Positions 16,698 to 22,913 of a stretch of DNA of 22,913 bases are shown one piece after another. The stretch's first letter is position 1; each line of letters opens with the position of its first letter. Where the stretch lies: positions 8,260 to 31,172 of the forward strand of contig DHSK01000187.1 in assembly GCA_002408445.1 (NCBI GenBank). Direction: 5' to 3'. This stretch comes from Syntrophomonas sp. UBA5288. Lineage in GTDB: Bacteria > Bacillota > Syntrophomonadia > Syntrophomonadales > Syntrophomonadaceae. Below the pieces are notes generated by a model. It ran no database searches, had not been told where the DNA came from, and saw nothing but the letters and a program-made list of their open reading frames with translations. The translations under genes were made by a program, and so were the position numbers.

Positions 16698-18533
16698 TTG
16701 CCACACAACAATTATCTGTACCAGACACGCGACATTAAGTTCCAGATTAGAGAATGGCTGGACATGGACAAACTTTTGTCCTGCGATGCTTACAAAGACT
16801 ATTACGGAGCTGAAGACATTGATGCGTTCCTTGATGTCAACGCAAAAATATGCCGCGATGTGATTTGCCCGGCCAACAAAGATTCTGATGAAATCGGTAT
16901 GAAATTTGTAGGCGGTGAAGAACATGCAGTCGTAAGCCCAGACTCCTTCAAGCCTGCCTATGACACGGTTATGGAAGCCGGCCTTGGACCGCAGTGGGGC
17001 GACCGCCAATCGGAAGGACGCATGCCCTTGGCATGGTACGCTCCGATTCTGGAACAGCAGGTCGGTGCATCCCCGGCTATGGTAATGCTGTGGTGTTTGA
17101 CCCAGGGTGCTACCACCGTACTCCAGTTTGAGGGTACAGAAAAGCAGCAGGAACTCTATCTGCCCAAGATGTTTTCGGGCGAATGGGGTGGCACCATGGG
17201 TCTGACCGAGCCAGGTGCAGGATCCGATGTCGGTGCATGTTCCACCAAGGCATTCGCTACAGATACACCGGGTCTGTACAAGATCAAAGGTCAGAAGTGT
17301 TTCATTACCTCTGGTGACCATGATTGTGTTGAGAACATTATCCACCTCGTACTGGCCAAAACCGAAGATGCCAAACCAGGTACGGCAGGCATCTCGCTCT
17401 TCATTGTTCCTAAATTCTGGGTCAATGATGACGGCTCCATGGGCGCATGGAACGATGTAACCACCGTTGGAATCGAGCATAAGCTTGGTATCCACGGATC
17501 TGCCACTTGTACCCTGTCCTTTGGCGAAAATAGCAATTGCTTGGGCTGGCTGGTCGGCGATGCGTTTCCGGTAGAAGGCCGTGGCAAAGGATTGGCCCAG
17601 ATGTTCCGGTTTATGAACGAAGAACGTTTGAATACAGGTTTATTCTCCCTGGGCGCCCTGGGATCAGCCTATTATGCAGCTCTGGATTATGCCAAGGTCC
17701 GGGTGCAGAGTAAAAAGTCTACCGATCCCAAGGGACCAAGTGTTCGCATTATTGAGCACGAAGACGTCCGCCGCATGCTGTTATTCCAGAAATCCTGCAT
17801 GGAAGCCATCCGCGCATTACTTTATCAAACCTACTACTATGTTGATTTGTCCCACGAATCCAATGATCCGGCCGAGAGAGAATACGCTGAGGACATGTTC
17901 ATGATCAATAACCCGCTGTGCAAGGCTTATTCTTCAGACATGGCCTGGATTCTTACCGCCGAAGCGATTCAGGTGCATGGCGGCTACGGCTTCATGGAAG
18001 AGTATGCTCCCGCTTCCCTGGCTCGCGACTGCAAGATCTACTCCCTGTGGGAAGGCACTAACTTCATCCAGGCGCAAGACTTCACCGGACGGAAGTTCAC
18101 TATGAAAAAAGGCGAAGCCTTCAAGAAGTGGGTGGCAGAAATAGCCGACTTCATTGCCGGCAAGAAGACACCTGAGTTCGCGGCTGAATTTGCGATGATG
18201 GAAGATGCCCTTGCCTCATTCAATACCATAGTAGCATTGAACGCTGAATGGAAGGAAACCAACAAACAACTGAAACAGCTCTTTGCGACCCGTACCTTGC
18301 ACGCTGCTGCCAGGTTCTACTGCGGCAAGCTGTTGCTTGATCAGGCTCTTCTGGCTTCACAGAAATTAGCAGAGCTCGGTGAGGATCACTTTGATGCCAA
18401 CTTCTTTAAGGGCAAAATTGCCAGCGCCAAGTTCTATGTCATGAATATTGTGCCTGATGTCTTTGCTACCGAGAAGGCTATGAAGGTTGCAGACACCAGC
18501 GCTATTGACATGCCCGAAGAAGCGCTTCAGTAA
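16698..18533 (+). CDS. Acyl-CoA dehydrogenase, long form
   Basis: An FAD enzyme that forms the alpha-beta double bond in acyl-CoA and passes electrons to an electron-transfer flavoprotein. At 611 residues it belongs to the long class with an extra N-terminal part and a C-terminal helical domain (about 480-600), like DmdC-type and syntroph butyryl-CoA dehydrogenases. The flavin/substrate motif MGLTEPGAGSDVGA is at 167-180, GQKCFITSGDH at 198-208, EAIQVHGGYGFMEEY at 422-436, and the likely catalytic base is Glu452 in LWEGTNFIQAQD. The TTG start follows AAGGAGGT (16683-16690) by 7 bases. Codons end in C or G more often than in neighbouring genes (many TTC, AAG, GAC, ATC), as expected for a highly expressed gene. 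Substrate chain length is inferred from the CoA-transferase neighbour. Confidence 0.93.
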   Translation: MPHNNYLYQTRDIKFQIREWLDMDKLLSCDAYKDYYGAEDIDAFLDVNAKICRDVICPANKDSDEIGMKFVGGEEHAVVSPDSFKPAYDTVMEAGLGPQWGDRQSEGRMPLAWYAPILEQQVGASPAMVMLWCLTQGATTVLQFEGTEKQQELYLPKMFSGEWGGTMGLTEPGAGSDVGACSTKAFATDTPGLYKIKGQKCFITSGDHDCVENIIHLVLAKTEDAKPGTAGISLFIVPKFWVNDDGSMGAWNDVTTVGIEHKLGIHGSATCTLSFGENSNCLGWLVGDAFPVEGRGKGLAQMFRFMNEERLNTGLFSLGALGSAYYAALDYAKVRVQSKKSTDPKGPSVRIIEHEDVRRMLLFQKSCMEAIRALLYQTYYYVDLSHESNDPAEREYAEDMFMINNPLCKAYSSDMAWILTAEAIQVHGGYGFMEEYAPASLARDCKIYSLWEGTNFIQAQDFTGRKFTMKKGEAFKKWVAEIADFIAGKKTPEFAAEFAMMEDALASFNTIVALNAEWKETNKQLKQLFATRTLHAAARFYCGKLLLDQALLASQKLAELGEDHFDANFFKGKIASAKFYVMNIVPDVFATEKAMKVADTSAIDMPEEALQ

Positions 18534-18594
18534 GCCGTTTTCAATTGCATCATAGAAAAGTTGTTATTTATCAACGAATAGCAAAGCTCATAGT

Positions 18595-18640
18595 TAAAAA
18601 TATGGCACCATCGGATTGCTCCGGTGGTGCCTGCTATTTT
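18595..18640. terminator. Bidirectional terminator between convergent operons
   Basis: GGCACCATCGG (18604-18614) pairs with CCGGTGGTGCC (18621-18631) over 11 bp with one wobble. A T-run follows on the plus strand (18635-18639), and an A-run precedes it (18596-18600), giving a better T-run on the minus strand. It can stop both the acyl-CoA dehydrogenase transcript and the opposing ada-ogt transcript. Confidence 0.75.
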
Positions 18641-18709
18641 GATGGTTTTTCCGGTAGGGCAGGTAAGAACTATCTACCACAGCGTTGTTTCGGTGCTATG
18701 GAAAGCATA

Positions 18710-19249
18710 TCAGAGTGCGGTGCCCTTTTTAGGAACGAACAAACGGGACATATCTACATGCTCCAATTCAAGCAGTTTCACTTTGGTGCCAATGCCCCCT
18801 CCATAGCCCGTCAGACTGCCGTTTGAGCCTACGACCCGGTGGCAGGGGATAATGATGGATATGGGGTTATGCCCGACAGCCCCGCCTACCGCCTGACTGG
18901 ACATCCTGGTCTTATTCATTTTCACGGCCATCTTTTTCGCGATGTCGCCGTAGGTGATAACTTCGCCGTAGGGTATCTCACATAAAATGCTCCATACTCC
19001 CTGGCGAAACTCGCCGCCGATGGGGGCTAAAGGTAATTCGGAAATGGCGGGGTTCCCACCGGCGAAGTATCGGTCGAGCCAGTTCTTTGTGGTCTTGAAT
19101 ACCGGAATGTCATCTTTCTCCGTCATTTCTTCAGGTATAGTATTCCCGTGATATTTTTGGCCTTCAATCCACAAGCCAACAAGGTTGTCGCCGTCACTGG
19201 CGAGCGTAAGGGTGCCTACTGGCGACTGATAATTGGTTGAATAATACAT
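18710..19249 (-). CDS. ogt: Methylated-DNA-protein cysteine methyltransferase
   Basis: A suicide repair protein that moves the methyl group of O6-methylguanine to its own cysteine. The signature PCHRVV holds the acceptor Cys136, with N128 in GHNPI and the FRQGVWSILCEIPYGEVITYG helix-turn-helix region starting at residue 81. The chain is 179 residues, with the usual N-terminal ribonuclease-like half. The ATG has AAGGAGG immediately upstream, and the gene starts 10 bases after the ada-alkA stop, so the two form one operon on the minus strand. This gene supplies the O6-methyltransferase function that the fused regulator lacks. Confidence 0.95.
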   Translation of the reverse strand: MYYSTNYQSPVGTLTLASDGDNLVGLWIEGQKYHGNTIPEEMTEKDDIPVFKTTKNWLDRYFAGGNPAISELPLAPIGGEFRQGVWSILCEIPYGEVITYGDIAKKMAVKMNKTRMSSQAVGGAVGHNPISIIIPCHRVVGSNGSLTGYGGGIGTKVKLLELEHVDMSRLFVPKKGTAL

Positions 19250-19259
19250 TTTGTCCTCC

Positions 19260-20720
19260 TTATAGCGTGTTCCAAAGGTTGACGATAGCGTAACTGCGCC
19301 ACGGCCGCCACGCTTCCGCTATTTTCAATAACTCCTTGGACGTGTAAGGCTGCAACGCCTTTTTTACGCCGACGTCCGTTTCGAGAAAAGCGTCCGGCCA
19401 CTCCATAGCGCGCATGGCGATATATTGAGCTGTCCAGCTTCCGATTCCGCGGATTGCCATCAGCTTTTTTATTTCTTCCTCCGGTTGGGCGCAAAAGTCA
19501 AAATCAACTTCCCCTTGCGTGAGGGCCAGCGCCAACGCATAAATCGTTCTTGACCGCGCCGAAGTGACTCCCAACTCGCCGAGCCTGTTTTCAATAGGAC
19601 CTTCCAGCGCCAATATATCTCCGGGTGAAGGGAAAATATGGGTCAAACCATCTATTTCTGTCTGAACCGGCGTACCGTATGCGGCAACAATCCTGGCGGC
19701 TAAAGTGCCGGCGGCTTTTACGCTGATTTGTTGACCAAGCACCGCCCGGACCGCCATTTCAAAAGCGTGGAAGCAACCCGGCAAACGGGTTCCCCAAACG
19801 CAAAGTCCGGGGCGAATGTCGTTCATAGACGCAAGCGTTTCATATACAGCGTCCGGGTCGCAATGCAGATCAAACAAGCGTCGAACCCGCGCCAATACCT
19901 GCGGCAGCACCGGCAACAGGGTTTCGCTTATTGTGACAGACAACGTATTGTTACTGGGTTGGTTGCCAACCCGCAGCCAGCCATTGATATGCTTCCCCTC
20001 GGTGGTCACGAAATGCGCGGTTCGCAAATACTCTCCCTGTTTTACTGTTTCAACGCCGGAGATTGCGCGTAGCGCGAGAAAGTTCAATATTTCTTCCCAA
20101 CGGTAGGGCGGACGATAGCCTAATGCTAAGGTCACGCCGCTGCTGTGCTTTTTATCTTCCGAAACCCGTTTCCGTAATGCGGTTGGCGATAATTTATAAT
20201 GCTGTTTGAAAAGGCCGTTGAAACGGCGCAAACTTCCAAAACCCGCCGCCATCGCAACTTCGGATATCGGCAGGTCTGTATCTGTCAGCAGACTTTTGGC
20301 CAAAAGCAACCTGCAAGTTTGCAGGTACTGAACCGGCGACACATGGTACTCTTCCATAAATACGCGCCGCAAATGGCGGTCGGTATATCCCAGCCGCCCC
20401 GCAATTTCATCTAATCCCTCGTCATTACCGCAGCTTTCTTCCAGCATTCTGGCCGCCCGGTAAGCCAAATTCGCCGTAGCGTCGGTTATCGATCTACCGG
20501 GGGCAAGTTCCGGCCTGCACAAGAGACACGGACGATATCCGGCTTGTTCAGCTTCCGCTGCTGTGGCAAAGAAAGTACAATTTTCTATTTTGGGTTGTTT
20601 GGCTCGGCAAACCGGGCGGCAGTATATGCCGGTGGATGAAACGCCCACAAAAAATCGACCGTCGAAGCGGGCGTCTTTCGCCTTGAATGCCGCATATAGG
20701 GCGCCGTCGTTTTCCAGCAT
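19260..20720 (-). CDS. Ada-type regulator fused to AlkA DNA glycosylase
   Basis: A 486-residue fusion for the adaptive response to alkylation. Domains in order: an Ada zinc domain (about 1-75) with four cysteines 34, 38, 65 and 68 (GIYCRPVC, RPCLLC), where Cys34 matches the phosphotriester methyl acceptor of Ada; an AraC-type double helix-turn-helix (about 80-185); an AlkA N-terminal domain (about 195-310); and an HhH-GPD glycosylase (about 315-486) with hairpin AIRGIGSWTAQY (422-433) and catalytic Asp449 in FLETD. The ATG at 20720 is chosen over an upstream in-frame ATG (20813) because AAGGTG lies 6 bases before it and homology begins there. Ada's own C-terminal O6-methyltransferase domain is absent and is encoded by ogt downstream. 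The gene looks GC-richer than the plus-strand genes around it. Confidence 0.93.
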   Translation of the reverse strand: MLENDGALYAAFKAKDARFDGRFFVGVSSTGIYCRPVCRAKQPKIENCTFFATAAEAEQAGYRPCLLCRPELAPGRSITDATANLAYRAARMLEESCGNDEGLDEIAGRLGYTDRHLRRVFMEEYHVSPVQYLQTCRLLLAKSLLTDTDLPISEVAMAAGFGSLRRFNGLFKQHYKLSPTALRKRVSEDKKHSSGVTLALGYRPPYRWEEILNFLALRAISGVETVKQGEYLRTAHFVTTEGKHINGWLRVGNQPSNNTLSVTISETLLPVLPQVLARVRRLFDLHCDPDAVYETLASMNDIRPGLCVWGTRLPGCFHAFEMAVRAVLGQQISVKAAGTLAARIVAAYGTPVQTEIDGLTHIFPSPGDILALEGPIENRLGELGVTSARSRTIYALALALTQGEVDFDFCAQPEEEIKKLMAIRGIGSWTAQYIAMRAMEWPDAFLETDVGVKKALQPYTSKELLKIAEAWRPWRSYAIVNLWNTL

Positions 20721-20775
20721 AACTGTCACCTTCAAACTTAAGATTAAGTTAAATATATCACGCTCCCAACAAAAA

Positions 20776-20793
20776 GTCCGGCTGTTTTCGGAC
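20776..20793. promoter_or_regulatory. Small inverted repeat between divergent genes
   Basis: GTCCG (20776-20780) and CGGAC (20789-20793) form an inverted repeat with an 8-base spacer, 56 bases upstream of the ada-alkA start. It could be an operator for the fused Ada regulator or a chance palindrome; arms of 5 bases are short. Confidence 0.25.
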
Positions 20794-20844
20794 ATGGTAT
20801 TTGAATATTCCAATAATTGGCCAAGGGGTTGATACCGCGAGCCA

Positions 20845-20853
20845 TGTTATAAT
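20845..20853 (+). promoter_or_regulatory. Extended -10 promoter for the 182-residue/FtsH-like pair
   Basis: A perfect TATAAT (20848-20853) is preceded by TGT. The TTGATA at 20829-20834 is only 13 bases away, too close for a normal -35, so the extended -10 probably carries the promoter. It lies 25 bases before the start codon. Confidence 0.55.
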
Positions 20854-20878
20854 GGACAGGAAATGAGGTGAAAATTGA

Positions 20879-21427
20879 ATGAAAAACGGTGAATTCAGGA
20901 TAAAAGTTGCCATAATAGCAACCTTGATAGCATTTGTGGGTCTTTTTGGTACTTATAAGCTATATACCATTTACAATATTGAAAAACCGTTGTTGAGTTC
21001 AATTCAGGCCATTCCCGAAGTTGAACAGGCATTGTTAATTAAAAAAACTCAGGGTCAATATGAAATCAACATCAAACTGGCTCAAGTCGCCAATATTCAA
21101 GCGAAATATGAAGAAATTGATAAAATGGCACAGAAAAAAATAAGAACCGGCAATTATGAAATAAAGATAGATGATAATCGCAATGCCAGTTTAAGTCAAT
21201 TTTATGATTATGCCCAATTAGCCGTGCTTCAGGCCAGTGCCGACAATCAGTTTTTATGGTTGAACCAGACTTTGCAGCAAAAAGCTAAAAATTCGGGGGT
21301 TAGCTGCTCTCTTCGGGTTGATGAGGAGCGTATTTACATTCAGGCCAGGGACGGCAAATCCTACCTGTATATAATCATGCCGCACCATGTTATTAAAACT
21401 GCACCTGAGGGGGAGAAAGTTTCATGA
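20879..21427 (+). CDS. Membrane-anchored protein of unknown function
   Basis: I do not recognise this 182-residue protein. It has a short basic N-terminus, one hydrophobic segment (about 9-28) fitting an uncleaved signal anchor with the N-terminus inside, then about 150 mostly polar residues probably outside the membrane. That part has charged stretches (KYEEIDKMAQKKIRTG, 80-95) and alternating hydrophobic strands near the end (SCSLRVDEERIYIQARD). There is no lipobox. ATG at 20879 follows GAGGTG (20865-20870). Its stop overlaps the start of the FtsH-like gene as ATGA, so it is translationally coupled to that protease, and a partner, substrate-adaptor or regulator role is inferred from this alone. 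Confidence 0.8.
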   Translation: MKNGEFRIKVAIIATLIAFVGLFGTYKLYTIYNIEKPLLSSIQAIPEVEQALLIKKTQGQYEINIKLAQVANIQAKYEEIDKMAQKKIRTGNYEIKIDDNRNASLSQFYDYAQLAVLQASADNQFLWLNQTLQQKAKNSGVSCSLRVDEERIYIQARDGKSYLYIIMPHHVIKTAPEGEKVS

Positions 21428-22896
21428 GAGAAATCCTGACCGGAATGGCTCTAGCTACAATTATATTTTTAGCCATTATCGGTGTTAATGTAATACCAAT
21501 AATATTTATTCTGGTAATGCTGGGTGGATTATATTTCTTTATGCAAAGTCAGGGTAAAATTCAGTTTCACAAAGTAAGGAGCACCAGTAATCAGGTCCCT
21601 ATTAGTTTTGATTCGATCGGAGGACAGGAAAGTGCCATAAATGAACTTAAAGAAGCATTGGAATTTTTGCTCCGTGCAGACGAAATCGGACATATGGGCA
21701 TCCGACCTTTAAAAGGAGTTCTGTTGGTAGGCCCTCCCGGTACCGGCAAGACCCTTCTGGCCCGTGCGGCGGCTTCTTATACCAAATCTGCCTTTATAGC
21801 CGCTTCCGGTAGTGAGTTTATCGAAATGTATGCCGGGGTAGGAGCAAAAAGGGTGCGGCAGATTTTTAATGAGGCTCGCAGCAGAGGCAAAAAACAGCAC
21901 AGCAATGCTATTATATTTGTAGATGAACTGGAAATACTGGGTGCCAAGCGGGGAAACAACAACGGCCATATGGAGTATGAGCAGACCCTTAACCAGTTGC
22001 TGGTGGAAATGGATGGCATAAATCCGGATGAAGAAACCAGGATATTGATCATTGGAGCAACCAACCGGGCCGATATGCTTGACCCTGCTTTGATGCGGCC
22101 AGGCCGATTCGACCGTCAGGTCCAGGTCGGCTTGCCGGATAAAATCGGCCGAAAAAAGATATTGGAGATTCACACCATAAATAAACCGCTGGCGCAAGAT
22201 GCCGACCTGGATGATATAGCCCGGGCTACTTTTGGATTTTCCGGAGCTCATCTTGAAAGCCTGACTAATGAAGCCGCCATTTTGGCCATGAGGGAAAACA
22301 GCCAGGTGGTGGAACGAAGACATTTTGCTGAAGCTATTGACAAGGTGATAATGGGAGAAAAGTTGGACCGCCGGCCGGCTGAATATGAACTTGAGCGCAT
22401 CAGTGTACACGAATGCGGTCATGCCGTAGTCAGCGAATTGCTTGAAGCGGGATCTGTTTCATCCCTTACGGTAATATCCCGAGGCAAGGCCCTTGGCTTC
22501 ATGAGAAAATCTCCGCAGGATGACCAATATTTATACACCCGGGAAGAGATACAAAAACAAATCATGGTTTGCCTGGCCGGTGCTCTATCCGAAGATATAG
22601 GTTTGGGTATGCGAAGTACCGGAGCGCGCAATGATTTCAATGAAGCCTGGAACCTGGCCCGGGAAATTGTGGAGAATGGACTTTCCGGTCTGGGGGTAGT
22701 AGGCAGCGATATACCGGGGGAAATACTTTATCGTGAATGCAAATCCCTTCTGGAACAGGTAGAAAAGGCTACCCGGCAGCTCCTGGAGCAGAACATGGAT
22801 TTGATATGGAAAATAGCGCGCTGTTTGTTACAGGAAGAAAGTATGGATCGAGAAAGGTTTATATCGTTTTTTGAGATAAAAGAACAGATCGCCTGA
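21424..22896 (+). CDS. FtsH-like membrane AAA+ zinc protease, short form
   Basis: A 490-residue relative of FtsH (M41), which degrades membrane and short-lived proteins. Two hydrophobic segments (about 5-24 and 26-40) sit back to back, so the usual extracytoplasmic domain of about 75 residues between them is missing. The AAA+ module has Walker A GPPGTGKT (103-110), pore loop EMYAGVGAKR (134-143), Walker B IIFVDE (163-168) and second region of homology with R225 and R228. The protease has zinc motif HECGH (329-333) and third ligand D404 in TGARND. All catalytic residues are kept. The C-terminal tail is short. The ATG overlaps the upstream gene's stop. It is a paralogue-like form; a standard FtsH is expected elsewhere in the genome. 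Confidence 0.88.
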   Translation: MREILTGMALATIIFLAIIGVNVIPIIFILVMLGGLYFFMQSQGKIQFHKVRSTSNQVPISFDSIGGQESAINELKEALEFLLRADEIGHMGIRPLKGVLLVGPPGTGKTLLARAAASYTKSAFIAASGSEFIEMYAGVGAKRVRQIFNEARSRGKKQHSNAIIFVDELEILGAKRGNNNGHMEYEQTLNQLLVEMDGINPDEETRILIIGATNRADMLDPALMRPGRFDRQVQVGLPDKIGRKKILEIHTINKPLAQDADLDDIARATFGFSGAHLESLTNEAAILAMRENSQVVERRHFAEAIDKVIMGEKLDRRPAEYELERISVHECGHAVVSELLEAGSVSSLTVISRGKALGFMRKSPQDDQYLYTREEIQKQIMVCLAGALSEDIGLGMRSTGARNDFNEAWNLAREIVENGLSGLGVVGSDIPGEILYRECKSLLEQVEKATRQLLEQNMDLIWKIARCLLQEESMDRERFISFFEIKEQIA

Positions 22897-22913
22897 ACCG
22901 GGTTAACAGCCCG

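Noticed and set aside
16632..17495. 287-codon open frame on the minus strand opposite the acyl-CoA dehydrogenase gene
   Set aside because: It is antisense to a clearly conserved enzyme, has no recognisable domain and no ribosome site, and arises from the codon bias of the real gene.
18545..18826. Plus-strand open frame after the acyl-CoA dehydrogenase
   Set aside because: It runs through the bidirectional terminator and the 3' end of ogt on the other strand; no ribosome site is seen.
21709..22422. 237-codon minus-strand open frame opposite the FtsH-like gene
   Set aside because: It overlaps the conserved AAA+ core and shows no motif of its own.
22898..22913. CGGG-loop-CCCG hairpin just after the FtsH-like gene
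   Set aside because: It is cut by the window end, so a T-run or longer stem cannot be seen; it may be a terminator.

Overview
The window holds 20 protein-coding genes and no RNA genes, mobile-element genes or CRISPR array. It looks like a low-to-middle-GC, spore-forming Clostridia chromosome. Two things point that way: dipicolinate synthase and SpoIIIE sit in the gene order known from Bacillus and Clostridia, and a CoA-transferase plus a long acyl-CoA dehydrogenase suggest a butyrate or fatty-acid oxidiser. A Syntrophomonas-type syntroph is my best guess, by inference only. Half of the chosen starts are not ATG (6 TTG, 4 GTG), mostly behind strong Shine-Dalgarno sequences.

Region 1 (57-4872) is dpaA-dpaB-asd-dapG-dapA. 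Aspartokinase, aspartate-semialdehyde dehydrogenase and dihydrodipicolinate synthase lead to the lysine/DAP branch point. DpaAB diverts its product to dipicolinic acid for the spore core. A possible promoter before asd would let the last three genes run in vegetative cells. A perfect 13-bp hairpin terminator closes the run.

Region 2 (4877-8100) starts with a 378-base gap that carries a complex palindromic repeat and a promoter. It continues with RNase J, a terminator, a ClpP-fold TepA-type protein, overlapping ylzJ, and another hairpin.

Region 3 (8101-15040) covers envelope and chromosome functions: uppP, spoIIIE/ftsK, a helix-turn-helix/PfkB-like protein that has lost the kinase catalytic motif, rodZ, rimO and pgsA, then a terminator. 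In many Firmicutes cinA-recA would follow pgsA.

Region 4 (15041-18640) is a catabolic insert: an acetyl-CoA hydrolase/CoA-transferase family enzyme and a 611-residue acyl-CoA dehydrogenase. Together they could activate butyrate and oxidise butyryl-CoA. A second, inverted copy of the intergenic repeat from region 2 lies between them.

Region 5 (18595-20720) is a minus-strand alkylation-repair operon: an Ada-type sensor/regulator fused to an AlkA glycosylase, followed by an Ogt-type methyltransferase. It shares a bidirectional terminator with the acyl-CoA dehydrogenase gene and looks more GC-rich than its surroundings.

Region 6 (20721-22913) is a plus-strand pair overlapping by ATGA: an unrecognised 182-residue membrane-anchored protein and a 490-residue FtsH-like AAA+ zinc protease that lacks the usual extracytoplasmic domain. 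This pair, the pseudokinase-like regulator and the inverted intergenic repeat are the most unusual items here.
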